DNA from: an uncultured Prevotella sp.
GTDB lineage: Bacteria > Bacteroidota > Bacteroidia > Bacteroidales > Bacteroidaceae
Length of the DNA: 64,000 nucleotides
Reading direction: 5' to 3'
Assembly (NCBI GenBank): GCA_900553595.1
Contig: USEC01000002.1
Location: 21,105-85,104, forward strand
The first letter of the stretch is position 1. Each line of letters opens with the position of its first letter. The translations under genes were made by a program, and so were the position numbers. The notes beneath the pieces are model-generated. The model searched no databases. It had not been told where the DNA came from and saw nothing but the letters and a program-made list of their open reading frames with translations. Below, one piece after another: positions 48,936 through 58,052 of this stretch.

Positions 48936-50188
48936 TGAAACACTACATAAAGGCATTGCTGCCGCTGCTCTTTCTCGCACTGACAGCCAATGCACAGATA
49001 CGATTTGACGAAGGCGACGACGATGCACTGGCAGCCGACACGCTGCTCATCGACTCCGTTTCGCCCGAACAGCAGTCGTTGCCGTGGCCCCAGTCGGTGG
49101 TGGCAGGCATCGACAATCTGCTGAAAAGCGATATGTTCGAGACCTCGCAGGTGGGTATGATGGTTTACGACCTCGATGCCGATTCAGCCATTTACTGCCA
49201 CAATGAGCGTCAGCTTATGCGTCCGGCATCGACCATGAAACTGCTGACTGCCATAACAGCGATAGACAAACTGGGAGGAAGCTATCAGTTCAAGACCGAC
49301 CTGTGCTATACCGGTGAGGTGACCGACGGTACACTTTCGGGCAACATCTACTGTGTGGGCGGCTTCGACCCACGCTTCAACATCGACGATATGCGTGCCT
49401 TTGTGGAGTCCATCCGCAAGATGGGTGTCGATACAATCCGTGGCACTATATATGCCGACAAGTCCATGAAGGACGAGGCACAGTACGGCGAAGGTTGGTG
49501 TTGGGACGACGACAACCCCATACTCTCGCCTCTGCTTGTGGGACGCAAGGATGTGTTCATCGACCGTTTCGTGCAGGAATTGCGTGAAGCGGGAATCGTT
49601 GTCGAGGCCTTTACGGGTCAGGGTCGCAAACCGGACGATGCTTTCTGCATCTGCCGCAGATTCCATACCATCGACCAAGTGCTCATGCGTATGCTCAAGG
49701 AAAGCGACAATCTGTATGCCGAATCAATGTTCTATCAGATAGGGGCGGCATCGGGCAACCAGCCGGCGACGGCACACAGCGCACGCAGCGTGATGAACCG
49801 GCTCATCGAGAAAGTGGGTCTCGACCCCAAACGCTATAACATCGCCGACGGTTCAGGGCTTTCGCTCTACAACTATGTCACTGCCGAACTCGAAGTGCGG
49901 CTGCTGCGTTACGCCTTCAAGAACAACAACATCTACCTGCATCTGCACCCGTCGCTGCCGCAGGCGGGTACCGACGGCACCCTGCGCAAGCGCATGACAT
50001 CGCCTTTCACACAAGGCAACGTGTATGCAAAGACAGGTACCCTGAGCGGCATTAGCAGTCTGGCTGGCTACTGTACAGCCGCCAACGGCCACCGTCTGGC
50101 CTTTGCCATCATCAACCAAGGACTTCTGCACGGGCGCAACGGACGCTCCTTCCAGGACCGTGTGTGCACCATTCTGTGCCAGCCCTAA
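48932..50188 (+). CDS. dacB: D-alanyl-D-alanine carboxypeptidase / endopeptidase (PBP4, DacB type)
   Basis: 418 residues with a signal peptide (KHYIKALLPLLFLALTANA-QI). The penicillin-binding motifs are present: SxxK in PASTMKLLTA (about residue 90), SxN in LKESDNLYAESMF and KTG in VYAKTGTLSGISSL. The insert domain between SxxK and SxN is shorter than in E. coli DacB. It trims or cleaves peptidoglycan cross-links in the periplasm. It overlaps the PH-domain gene by 4 bases, and the helicase gene begins 12 bases after its stop, so the run 48522-52985 looks like one operon. Confidence 0.93.
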   Translation: MMKHYIKALLPLLFLALTANAQIRFDEGDDDALAADTLLIDSVSPEQQSLPWPQSVVAGIDNLLKSDMFETSQVGMMVYDLDADSAIYCHNERQLMRPASTMKLLTAITAIDKLGGSYQFKTDLCYTGEVTDGTLSGNIYCVGGFDPRFNIDDMRAFVESIRKMGVDTIRGTIYADKSMKDEAQYGEGWCWDDDNPILSPLLVGRKDVFIDRFVQELREAGIVVEAFTGQGRKPDDAFCICRRFHTIDQVLMRMLKESDNLYAESMFYQIGAASGNQPATAHSARSVMNRLIEKVGLDPKRYNIADGSGLSLYNYVTAELEVRLLRYAFKNNNIYLHLHPSLPQAGTDGTLRKRMTSPFTQGNVYAKTGTLSGISSLAGYCTAANGHRLAFAIINQGLLHGRNGRSFQDRVCTILCQP

Positions 50189-50200
50189 ACGCCTTCACCC

Positions 50201-51718
50201 ATGATTGCCGACGAACTTATTTTCAACATAAAGCAATGCCTTGTCTTTGCTCCCACCAAGGAGCAGGACAGGGCATTGTTGGCTTTTGCCCGTTTCCTCA
50301 CCTCCCGCGACGACAGGGCGATGATGCTGTTGCGCGGTTCGGCTGGAACGGGAAAGACAACACTCTCCGGTGCCATCGTGCGCACCATGCGTCGGCTGCG
50401 CCAGAAGGTGGTGCTCCTTGCGCCGACAGGGCGTGCCGCCAAGGTACTCGCGCTCAATTCCAGTCATGCCGCCTACACCATTCACCGCCGGATATACCGC
50501 CAGAAGTCGATGGAAGGGGCTTTCTCGCTCGCTCCCAACATGCACACCGACACGCTTTTCATCGTGGATGAGGCTTCGATGATAGCCAACGACGGACTGC
50601 GTGAGACCCTCTTCGGCACGGGGCGGCTTCTTGACGACCTCGTGAGCTATGTTTACAGCGGTCGTAACTGCCGTATGATGCTCGTGGGCGATAAGGCGCA
50701 GCTACCGCCGGTGGGCGAGGAAGAGTCGCCGGCACTGTGTGGCGACTTCATGCGGGGCTACGGACTTCAGGTGTATGAAGCCGACCTGAACGAAGTGTTG
50801 AGGCAAAGCAGCGAGTCGGGCATACTCTACAACGCCACCGTAGTGCGCCGGATGATAACGCACGACGAAGCCACCCAGTTGCCAAAGATACGCTTCCAAG
50901 GTTTCGCCGACATAGTGATGGTGCCGGGCGACGAACTTATAGAGCGGCTGGCTTCAAGCTATTCGGAGGTGGGAGTGGACGAGACCATGGTGGTGACACG
51001 CTCCAACAAGCGTGCCAACATCTACAACCAGGGCATACGCAACACCGTGCTGTGGCGCGAGGAACAGCTCACCACGGGCGACATGCTCATGATAGTGAAG
51101 AACAACTACTTCTGGACGGAGGCCGACGCTGCCGCCAACACCACGGCAGCAAGGCAGACGGGAGGCGGACGGCAGCAGGCCATGGACGGGACGACGACGG
51201 GAAACGCACCCGACGAAGGCCTCGCCACGCCGGGATTCATTGCCAACGGCGACCGGGCGGTAGTGCAGCGCGTGCGCAACCAGCGCGAACTCTACGGCTT
51301 CCACTTTGCCGATATGTGGCTGCAATTCCCCGATTACGACAACTACGAGCTTAAAGCCACCGTCATAACCGACAGCCTCACGACGGAGGCACCGGCTCTC
51401 ACGCCGGAGCAGAACCGCCGGCTGTACGACGAAGTGATGCTCGACTATGCCGACATACCATCGAAACCCGAACGCATGAAGAAACTGAAACAGGACCCTT
51501 ACTACAACGCCATACAGATAAAATACGCATACGCCGTGACATGCCACAAGGCTCAGGGCGGACAATGGGCACACGTTTATGTGGACCAAGGGTATATGAC
51601 CGATGAAATGCTGTCGCCCGACTACATCCACTGGCTCTACACTGCATTCACACGAGCTACGGAAAAACTCTTCCTCGTAAACTGGCCGAAGACGCAGACG
51701 GCTGTATTGACTGACTGA
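50201..51718 (+). CDS. RecD-like superfamily 1 DNA helicase with an unusual insertion
   Basis: 505 residues. Walker A is LRGSAGTGKTTLSGAIV, motif Ia is LLAPTGRAAKVL, Walker B is LFIVDEASMI, then LVGDKAQLPPVG and the C-terminal UvrD_C_2 motifs CHKAQGGQWAHVYVD and YTAFTRATEKLFLV. It is a probable 5'-3' DNA helicase of the RecD/PIF1 group without the RecD N-terminal domain. Residues about 306-345 (EADAAANTTAARQTGGGRQQ and following, Gly/Thr/Ala-rich) are a low-complexity insertion at the surface between helicase motifs. The gene sits between dacB (12 bases) and a thioredoxin-like gene (7 bases). Confidence 0.88.
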   Translation: MIADELIFNIKQCLVFAPTKEQDRALLAFARFLTSRDDRAMMLLRGSAGTGKTTLSGAIVRTMRRLRQKVVLLAPTGRAAKVLALNSSHAAYTIHRRIYRQKSMEGAFSLAPNMHTDTLFIVDEASMIANDGLRETLFGTGRLLDDLVSYVYSGRNCRMMLVGDKAQLPPVGEEESPALCGDFMRGYGLQVYEADLNEVLRQSSESGILYNATVVRRMITHDEATQLPKIRFQGFADIVMVPGDELIERLASSYSEVGVDETMVVTRSNKRANIYNQGIRNTVLWREEQLTTGDMLMIVKNNYFWTEADAAANTTAARQTGGGRQQAMDGTTTGNAPDEGLATPGFIANGDRAVVQRVRNQRELYGFHFADMWLQFPDYDNYELKATVITDSLTTEAPALTPEQNRRLYDEVMLDYADIPSKPERMKKLKQDPYYNAIQIKYAYAVTCHKAQGGQWAHVYVDQGYMTDEMLSPDYIHWLYTAFTRATEKLFLVNWPKTQTAVLTD

Positions 51719-51725
51719 AACAAAC

Positions 51726-52304
51726 ATGAACATAAAGAAAACGAACATGAAAATGAAATCCCTAAAACTTCTTCTGCTCGCCGCAACGGCTTTCCTCGCT
51801 GCGCAGACAATGAGTGCACAGACCGCCGACGGCACTGCCGAAGATCCCGACACCAAGTATGCCGTTGAGCTTCTGAAGCCCAAGGCCACGGCTCCCGACT
51901 TCGTTCTGCCGTCGCTCGATGGCAAGACCGTGAAACTGAGCGACTTCCGTGGCAAGATAGTGGTGATAGACTTCTGGGCATCATGGTGCTCCGACTGCCG
52001 CAAGGACGCATCTGCCGTGGTGGAGATGCACCGTGAATACAAGGACAAGGGCGTGGTGTTCCTTGGCGTGTCGTTCGATACCAACCGCGAATCATGGGCA
52101 AATGCCGTGAAGAAGTACGGCATCGACTATGTGCAGGTGAGCAACCTCCAGAAGTGGAAGGAGACGGAAGTGTCGAAAGCCTATCATGTGAACTGGATTC
52201 CGTCGATGTATGTCATCGACGCCGAGGGCAAGGTGCTGCTCGGCACGGTGGTGTCGTCGAAGGTGAAGGCACTGCTCGGACAGCTCACAGCCACGACCCG
52301 ATAA
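51726..52304 (+). CDS. TlpA-like periplasmic thioredoxin
   Basis: 192 residues. ATG codons at 51726, 51747 and 51753 all precede a signal peptide ending QTMSA-QT. The first is kept, though the last fits the signal peptide best. The AhpC/TSA-thioredoxin domain has the redox motif WASWCSDCRKDA (Cys-Ser-Asp-Cys), preceded by APDFVLPSLDGKTVKLSDFRGKIVVIDFW and followed by the cis-Pro loop WIPSMYVID. It probably reduces or forms disulfides, or supports cytochrome or stress functions, in the periplasm. It lies in the operon after the helicase gene. Confidence 0.9.
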   Translation: MNIKKTNMKMKSLKLLLLAATAFLAAQTMSAQTADGTAEDPDTKYAVELLKPKATAPDFVLPSLDGKTVKLSDFRGKIVVIDFWASWCSDCRKDASAVVEMHREYKDKGVVFLGVSFDTNRESWANAVKKYGIDYVQVSNLQKWKETEVSKAYHVNWIPSMYVIDAEGKVLLGTVVSSKVKALLGQLTATTR

Positions 52305-52328
52305 CCCTACACGGCACAGAAGGACAGC

Positions 52329-52985
52329 ATGACACTCACCGTAGATTTGCTCAGACAATGGTTCGCACAGTTCAACACCGCCTACTTCGGCGGCGAACTG
52401 CCCATGCCTGCTCTCGGTCTGTCGAAAGCCCGCACACGCCTCGGCACCATGACATGCCGATGCGAACGCACGCTGTTCAAGCGCAGATTTTATGATTTCG
52501 CCATCCGTGTGAGCACCTTTTACGACAGTACGGAGCGTGAATATCAGACCGTGTTGCTGCACGAAATGATACACTACTACATCACTTACAAAGGCATACA
52601 CGACACTTCGGCGCATGGAAGCGAGTTTCGCCGCATAATGCACCGCCTCAACAGCGAGCACGGATGGAACATCAGCGTGAGTTCGTCGGGGCGCGGAAAG
52701 ACTCTCGACACATCGCGGCAATATGCGGATGTGTATGTCGTGCTCGCCATAATCATGCACACTGGCGAACGTTACCTGTCGGTTGTGAGTCCGCGCTACG
52801 CCGCAACCATCGACCGCCAGGCGCAGAATGTGTCGCAGATAGCGCAGCACCGATGGTTCGTGGCGCACGATTCGTTCTTCCGCACGTTCCCCAAAGTGCG
52901 CACGCTGAGAGCCAGAAAGGTTACGAAGGAAATGTATGAGGAAAAGACGCGCAGCATGGAACCGCTGGCGTTGAAAAAGAATTGA
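52329..52985 (+). CDS. SprT-like zinc metallopeptidase domain protein
   Basis: 218 residues. The HExxH metal site is LLHEMIHYYITYKG (about residues 76-89), with a third ligand expected in GSEFRRIMHRLN. The N-terminus LRQWFAQFNTAYFGGELPMPALGLSKARTRLG is typical of SprT/Spartan-like proteins. The C-terminal half (about 120-218) is poorly conserved and lacks an obvious zinc ribbon. Relatives cleave DNA-protein cross-links; a role in DNA maintenance would fit the adjacent helicase gene. The last gene of the operon, followed by the repeat array at 53008-53096. Confidence 0.85.
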   Translation: MTLTVDLLRQWFAQFNTAYFGGELPMPALGLSKARTRLGTMTCRCERTLFKRRFYDFAIRVSTFYDSTEREYQTVLLHEMIHYYITYKGIHDTSAHGSEFRRIMHRLNSEHGWNISVSSSGRGKTLDTSRQYADVYVVLAIIMHTGERYLSVVSPRYAATIDRQAQNVSQIAQHRWFVAHDSFFRTFPKVRTLRARKVTKEMYEEKTRSMEPLALKKN

Positions 52986-53007
52986 AAACCAGTGCATTTT
53001 CGGTTGG

Positions 53008-53096
53008 TTTTCAAACAAGGCTTCTTTTAGTCGCAAACAAGGCTTCTTTACAATGCAAACAAGGCTTGTTTGAGAGTAAAAGAAGCCTTGTTTGCG
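53008..53096. repeat. 22-bp-period repeat array (two reverse, one hybrid, one forward unit)
   Basis: It begins TTTTCAAACAAGG. Units follow at 22-base steps: CAAACAAGGCTTCTTT twice, the self-complementary hybrid CAAACAAGGCTTGTTTG, then AAAGAAGCCTTGTTTGCG. It lies between the convergent sprT-like and lpxB genes. Confidence 0.87.
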
Positions 53097-53246
53097 TTCC
53101 TATGTTTTTTTCGTTGCGAAACCAATGCAATACGGGCTTCGACGGGAGAAGGCGTAAATACGTTGTCGATATATGTAACTGTCTGATAATCAACGGATGG
53201 TACTCCTGCATTTCTGCGCTTTTCTGCTGCCGAAACCGGCGTTTGC

Positions 53247-54392
53247 CTACTGTTTTCCGCGTCGCAGTAAGTCGGTCATTATGCGTGCGGCGTTCTCAGG
53301 TGCGTTGCTGTCGCCGAGCAGGTCGTGTACGCGCCGGTAGCCGTCGAGCATACGCTGCCGTCCCGTTTCGCCCGGCATGATGTCGGCGAGACAGCGTGCA
53401 ATGTTCTCTGCCGAGAACGTGTCTGCCACGAGTTCGGTCACCACTTCTTCGTCGGCGATGAGATTGACGAGCGAGACGTACTTCACCTTGAGCACATGGC
53501 GGCGGCAGAATGCTATGAAGCGTGGCAGCGGTGTCTTGTAGCACACCACCTGCGGCACGCCGAAGAGGGCTGTCTCAAGGGTGGCGGTGCCGCTTGTCAC
53601 CACGGCGAGCGTGGCGTGGGAGAGCAGGGCGTAGGTGTCGTTGTGTACGAGACTCACGCCAGTGCCTTCTATGAGGCGGCTGTATTGGCTCGCGTCAATG
53701 CCCGGTGCGCCGGCGAGCACGAGCTGGTAGTCGTGAAAGCGGCTTGCTGCCTGAATCATGGCAGGCAGGTTGTCGGTTATCTCCTGGCGGCGACTGCCGG
53801 CGAGGAGGGCTATAATGGGTTTCTGTGAGAGGTGGTGACGGGTGGCGAATCCGCTGAATGTCTCGGTGTAGGAAGCCTTGAACTGTCGCACTTCACCGGC
53901 TGTCGGGTTGCCGACATAGTGGATGGGGTAGTGGTGTTTCTGCTCGAAGAACGGCACTTCAAAGGGCAGTATGGAGAACATCTCGTCCACATCGCGCTTT
54001 ATCGACTTTATGCGCCATTCCTTCCATGCCCATATCTTCGGTGAAATATAGTAGAAGACTGGTATGCCGGTATGGCTCTTTACGAAGCGTGCGATGCTGA
54101 GGTTGAAGCCCGGATAATCGACGAGTATGACCACATTGGGCTGCCATTGCCTTATGTCGGCCTTGCACATTGCCATGTTGCGCATGATGTTGCGCAGATG
54201 GAGCAGCACGGGTATGAAACCCATGTAGGCCAACTCGCGGTAGTGGCGCACACGGGTTCCGCCCACATCCTGCATCATGTCGCCGCCAAAGAAGCGGAAC
54301 TGTGCCTGTGGGTCGGCATTCTGAAGCTCACGCATGAGGTGCGATGCGTGGAGGTCGCCGCTGGCTTCACCGGCTATGAGATAGTATTTCAT
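53247..54392 (-). CDS. lpxB: Lipid-A-disaccharide synthase
   Basis: 381 residues from the ATG at 54392. The open frame continues upstream, but that part is the shadow of surE. Family motifs are LIAGEASGDLHASHLMREL at the N-terminus, KIWAWKEWRIKSIKRDVDEMF, SRRQEI and VVTSGTATLETALFGVPQVV. The enzyme (GT19) joins UDP-diacylglucosamine and lipid X in lipid A synthesis at the inner membrane. Its start overlaps the surE stop by 4 bases (ATGA), so translation is coupled. The surE-lpxB order divergent from parA is a conserved Bacteroidetes arrangement. Confidence 0.95.
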   Translation of the reverse strand: MKYYLIAGEASGDLHASHLMRELQNADPQAQFRFFGGDMMQDVGGTRVRHYRELAYMGFIPVLLHLRNIMRNMAMCKADIRQWQPNVVILVDYPGFNLSIARFVKSHTGIPVFYYISPKIWAWKEWRIKSIKRDVDEMFSILPFEVPFFEQKHHYPIHYVGNPTAGEVRQFKASYTETFSGFATRHHLSQKPIIALLAGSRRQEITDNLPAMIQAASRFHDYQLVLAGAPGIDASQYSRLIEGTGVSLVHNDTYALLSHATLAVVTSGTATLETALFGVPQVVCYKTPLPRFIAFCRRHVLKVKYVSLVNLIADEEVVTELVADTFSAENIARCLADIMPGETGRQRMLDGYRRVHDLLGDSNAPENAARIMTDLLRRGKQ

Positions 54393-55165
54393 ACGTTTTC
54401 GAAGTCTGCTGCACGGGTGTTGAGGAAGTCGTAGTCGGTCACATCTATGCGTGTGGGTGTGATGGCTACATATCCGTGGGTGATGGCCCAGTTGTCGGTG
54501 TCGTCGGCCTCCGGCTCGTCGTTGGTGTATTGACCCGTCATCCAGTAGTAGTCGTAGCCGCGCGGATGGCGCATCTTCACGCATTCGTGGTGCCATGTGC
54601 CCTTTGCCATGCGGCATACACGCACGCCACGGAACTCGCTGGCAACGGGGAAGTTCACGTTCAGGCACACGCCTTGTGGCAGACCGTTGTCGAGCACCTT
54701 GCGGGTGATGCTTCTTACATACGGGCGCAGAGGTTCGAAGTCGGCGTCGGAGCGATGGTCGCACGACGAGAAAGCCACCGACGGTATGTATTTCATGCAA
54801 CCTTCGACGGTGACGCCCATCGTTCCGCTGTAATGAGTGTTCACGCTTGCGTTGTCGCCGTGGTTTATTCCGCCAATCACCATGTCGGGGCGTGCGCCGT
54901 CAAGCAGCTGGTCGAGAGCGAGTTTCACGCAATCCACGGGTGTGCCGTTGCACGACCACACTTCCACATTGTCCTCCTTCCGGCGCAGTTTCAGGCGCAA
55001 AGGCTCTGTGGCGGAGAAGGCGCACGAGTAGCCCGAACGTGCCGATTCGGGCGCACACACCACGAGACGCGCCATGTCGCGGAGCATGTCGATGAGCGAA
55101 TTGATGCCTTTGGCATGGTAACCGTCGTCGTTTGAAATAAGTATTAATGGCTTTTTATTATTCAT
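54389..55165 (-). CDS. surE: 5'-nucleotidase / stationary-phase survival protein SurE
   Basis: 258 residues. The N-terminal metal-site motif is ILISNDDGYHAKGINSL (adjacent Asp-Asp). The downstream Asn/Ser segment is CAPESARSGYSCAFSATEPLRL, then GTPVDCVKLALDQLL and VIGGINHGDNASVNTHYSGTMG. The enzyme removes phosphate from nucleoside monophosphates (and sometimes polyphosphate) in the cytoplasm. Its 3' end overlaps lpxB. The -7 box TACTTTTG (minus strand) lies 23 bases upstream of the ATG at 55188-55195. Confidence 0.95.
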   Translation of the reverse strand: MNNKKPLILISNDDGYHAKGINSLIDMLRDMARLVVCAPESARSGYSCAFSATEPLRLKLRRKEDNVEVWSCNGTPVDCVKLALDQLLDGARPDMVIGGINHGDNASVNTHYSGTMGVTVEGCMKYIPSVAFSSCDHRSDADFEPLRPYVRSITRKVLDNGLPQGVCLNVNFPVASEFRGVRVCRMAKGTWHHECVKMRHPRGYDYYWMTGQYTNDEPEADDTDNWAITHGYVAITPTRIDVTDYDFLNTRAADFENV

Positions 55166-55187
55166 AAATATGGTTTTATTTCATTTG

Positions 55188-55244
55188 CAAAAGTACGAAA
55201 AAAGGTTTAATATAACCGTTTCTCACATAAAATATGTAACTTTG
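55188..55244. promoter_or_regulatory. Divergent promoters for surE-lpxB and the parA operon
   Basis: The minus strand has TACTTTTG at 55188-55195 for surE. The plus strand has TAACTTTG at 55237-55244 for parA, giving a parA leader of about 105 bases. The boxes are 41 bases apart. Confidence 0.6.
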
Positions 55245-55356
55245 CCGGACAAATTCACTTAGATGTAGCACTCATTGCGCAAGGCCGTCAGGTACAGCCA
55301 AGGCAATGGGCGTACTTTCATTGACATTATTTAATGACAGGAAGAGGATAGGAATC

Positions 55357-56154
55357 ATGGGAAAAATCATAGCTTTGGCCAACCAGAAGGGTGGCGTGGG
55401 AAAGACAACGACAACCATCAATCTTGCGGCTTCGCTCGCTACGTTTGAGAAGACAGTGCTCGTAGTCGATGCAGACCCGCAGGCAAACGCTTCAAGCGGA
55501 CTTGGAGTGGATATAAAGGATGTCGATTGTTCGCTCTATGAGTGCATCATCGACCATGCCGACGTGCGCGATGCCATCTATACCACCGACATAAACGGGC
55601 TTGACATCATTCCCAGTCACATCGACCTTGTGGGTGCGGAGATAGAAATGCTCAACCTGCACAACCGTGAACGGGTGATAAAGAACATGCTCGACACAAT
55701 ACGCGCCGACTATGATTATATACTCATCGACTGCAGTCCGTCGCTCGGACTCATCACAGTGAATGCACTTACGGCTGCCGACTCGGTGATAATACCCGTG
55801 CAGTGTGAGTACTTCGCACTCGAAGGCATCACGAAACTGCTCAACACAATCAAGATTATCAAGAGCAAACTCAATCCGAACCTCGAAATAGAAGGATTCC
55901 TGCTCACGATGTACGACAGCCGTCTGCGTCTGGCAAACCAGATTTACGACGAGGTGAAACGCCATTTCCAGGAACTCGTTTTCAAGACCGTCATACAGCG
56001 TAACGTTAAACTCAGCGAGAGTCCGAGCCACGGTCTGCCCGTCATTCTCTACGACACCGACTCCGTGGGAAGCAAGAACCACCTCGCACTCGCGAAGGAG
56101 ATAATAAACAAAAACCAGCCGGCAGCGGTACAGGCGGAAGCGCAGAACGCCTGA
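55357..56154 (+). CDS. parA: Chromosome-partitioning ATPase ParA (Soj)
   Basis: 265 residues from the ATG at 55357, which is preceded by GGAAGAGGATAGGAA. A frame from 55306 would add 17 residues with no homology. The deviant Walker A is KGGVGKTTTTINLAASL, with VVDADPQANASSGLG, LIDCSPSLGLITVNAL and PVQCEYFALEGI. ParA dimers bind DNA non-specifically and with ParB segregate newly copied origins. parB follows after 128 bases. This is usually close to the replication origin, but no parS site was found in the window. Confidence 0.95.
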   Translation: MGKIIALANQKGGVGKTTTTINLAASLATFEKTVLVVDADPQANASSGLGVDIKDVDCSLYECIIDHADVRDAIYTTDINGLDIIPSHIDLVGAEIEMLNLHNRERVIKNMLDTIRADYDYILIDCSPSLGLITVNALTAADSVIIPVQCEYFALEGITKLLNTIKIIKSKLNPNLEIEGFLLTMYDSRLRLANQIYDEVKRHFQELVFKTVIQRNVKLSESPSHGLPVILYDTDSVGSKNHLALAKEIINKNQPAAVQAEAQNA

Positions 56155-56282
56155 CACTGGGCGTAAGGCGGCAGGGAAAACAAGAGAAACTCACTCCAAC
56201 GGCAATGCACCCCCAACGCAGTGCGGCACGCATGGAAATGCAAAGGCGGGAATTGTCGTCCACAAAATAAAGAAACTTACAG

Positions 56283-57206
56283 ATGGTAGCACATAAGAAA
56301 TACAACAGAAGCGTGCTCGGACGCGGACTCAACGACATAGAAGGAGGAAAAGGACTCGATGCCCTCATCGACACAAACGGTGTGCGCACTCAGGGAACAT
56401 CGACCATTAACGAGATTCCTCTCGACCAGATAGAACCTAATCCGAACCAGCCACGACACGATTTCGACGCCGATGCGCTGCAGGAACTCGCCAACAGCAT
56501 ACGCGAGATAGGCATCATACAGCCCATAACACTGCGGCAGACCGCCGACAACCGCTTCCAGATCATAGCCGGAGAACGCCGATGGAGAGCATCGCAGATG
56601 GCTGGACTCACCGCAGTGCCGGCATACATACGCACCATTAAGGACGAGAGCGTCATGGAAATGGCGCTCGTGGAGAACATACAGCGTGAGGACCTCAATG
56701 CAATAGAAATAGCTCTCGCCTACGAACACCTGCTCGAAGGCGACGGAATGACACAGGAAAAGGTGTCGGAACGTGTGGGAAAAAGCCGCACTGCCATTAC
56801 CAACTACCTGCGTCTGCTGCGTCTGCCGGCACAGGTGCAGATGGCTTTGCAGAAGAAGGAAATCGACATGGGACACGCCCGTGCCCTGCTTGCCATCGAC
56901 AGTCCGTCGCTTCAGATAAAACTCTTCAACGAAGTGCAGAAGAACGGATATTCAGTGCGCAAGGTAGAGGAAATGGCACAGATGCTGAAGAACGGCGAAG
57001 ACGTGAACAGCGGACGCAAGACCATTGTGGCAAAAGCCAAGTTCCCCGAAGAATACAACCTGCTGCGCAACCGCCTTTCAGAGTTTCTCCAGACAAAAGT
57101 GCAGCTCACATGCTCGTCAAAGGGTAAGGGAAAAATAACCATTCCCTTTGCAAACGAGGAGGATTTGGAGAAGATTATGAGCATATTCGACAGAATGAAA
57201 GAATAG
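56283..57206 (+). CDS. parB: Chromosome-partitioning protein ParB (Spo0J)
   Basis: 307 residues. The CTP-binding/clamp region has PNPNQPRHDFD and the GERRWRAS box (IIAGERRWRASQMAG), with VENIQREDLNAIE. A helix-turn-helix (TQEKVSERVGKSRTAITNYLRLL) binds parS, and a basic dimerisation domain is at the C-terminus. The N-terminal HKKYNRSVLGRGLNDI fits ParB proteins, where this part contacts ParA. It lies after parA and 6 bases before the DUF5683 gene. Confidence 0.95.
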   Translation: MVAHKKYNRSVLGRGLNDIEGGKGLDALIDTNGVRTQGTSTINEIPLDQIEPNPNQPRHDFDADALQELANSIREIGIIQPITLRQTADNRFQIIAGERRWRASQMAGLTAVPAYIRTIKDESVMEMALVENIQREDLNAIEIALAYEHLLEGDGMTQEKVSERVGKSRTAITNYLRLLRLPAQVQMALQKKEIDMGHARALLAIDSPSLQIKLFNEVQKNGYSVRKVEEMAQMLKNGEDVNSGRKTIVAKAKFPEEYNLLRNRLSEFLQTKVQLTCSSKGKGKITIPFANEEDLEKIMSIFDRMKE

Positions 57207-57212
57207 GAGGAA

Positions 57213-57968
57213 GTGAGATTGCAGTTGCGTTACATATTGCAAACCATCGTCGTGGCGTGTCTGCTCATGGCGGCACAGACTGCCAGTGCGGGTGAGGCAG
57301 GCGGTGATGGCACATTGATGCCCTCGTCCGTCGCGCCGGACAGCACAGCTTTCATTCCCGACAGCACCCTCATGGCGGAGTCGGCACTGACTCATGCCGA
57401 CAGCATGAAGTTCGCAGTGATGCCCGACACGGTGGTGAAACGCCACAAACGCGACTGGAACACATGGCGGCCAAACGCAAAACGCGCACTCTGGCTTGCT
57501 ATCGTACTGCCTGGAGCAGGACAGATTTACAACCGTAAGTTCTGGAAACTGCCCATCGTCTATGGCGGATTCGTGGGATGTGCATACGCCATGCGTTGGA
57601 ACAACCAGATGTACCGCGACTATTCACAGGCCTATCTCGACCTCATGGACGACGACCCCAACACGCAGAGCTACAACCAGTTCCTGCACCTCGGAGCCAA
57701 AATCGACGACTCGAACATAGAACGTTACAAGGCTATCTTCAAGAACAGGAAGGACCGTTTCCGCCGATGGCGAGACCTGAGTTTCTTCTGTATCGTGGCA
57801 GTCTATGCACTGTCGGTGGTCGATGCGTATGTGGATGCGTCGCTGTCGGAGTTTGATATATCCAAAGACCTGAGTCTGAGAGTGGAGCCGGCCATTATAA
57901 ATAATAAGGTGGAAAGGAATCCATTGAAGGCGAACGCACTCGGACTGAGTTGCAGCTTGAACTTCTGA
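57213..57968 (+). CDS. DUF5683 envelope protein
   Basis: 251 residues. The start is GTG (57213), with AGGAGG unusually close, only two bases away; no upstream ATG is in frame. A signal/anchor segment (about 6-26) leads into a linker, then the DUF5683 core at about 85-230: RALWLAIVLPGAGQIYNRKFWKLPIVYGGFVGCAYAMRW and a second membrane segment FFCIVAVYALSVVDAYVDASL. The function is not established. It is a constant neighbour of parB, the transglycosylase and RelA/SpoT in Bacteroidetes, which suggests a tie to cell-envelope growth or the cell cycle. Confidence 0.85.
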   Translation: MRLQLRYILQTIVVACLLMAAQTASAGEAGGDGTLMPSSVAPDSTAFIPDSTLMAESALTHADSMKFAVMPDTVVKRHKRDWNTWRPNAKRALWLAIVLPGAGQIYNRKFWKLPIVYGGFVGCAYAMRWNNQMYRDYSQAYLDLMDDDPNTQSYNQFLHLGAKIDDSNIERYKAIFKNRKDRFRRWRDLSFFCIVAVYALSVVDAYVDASLSEFDISKDLSLRVEPAIINNKVERNPLKANALGLSCSLNF

Positions 57969-58052
57969 CAGAAAGAGAACAGATTCATAAGAAAACTTAT
58001 ATACATGTCCGACGAAAGCAATCATATCTTGTACGGACAGAAAAAACAGTAG

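Noticed and set aside
53247..54800. Longer lpxB frame (517 codons)
   Set aside because: The first 136 codons are the out-of-frame shadow of surE; LpxB homology starts at the ATG at 54392.
55166..57212. parS centromere sites near parA-parB
   Set aside because: No TGTTTCACGTGAAACA-like or GTTCCACGTGGAAC-like palindrome was found by eye in or around the operon.
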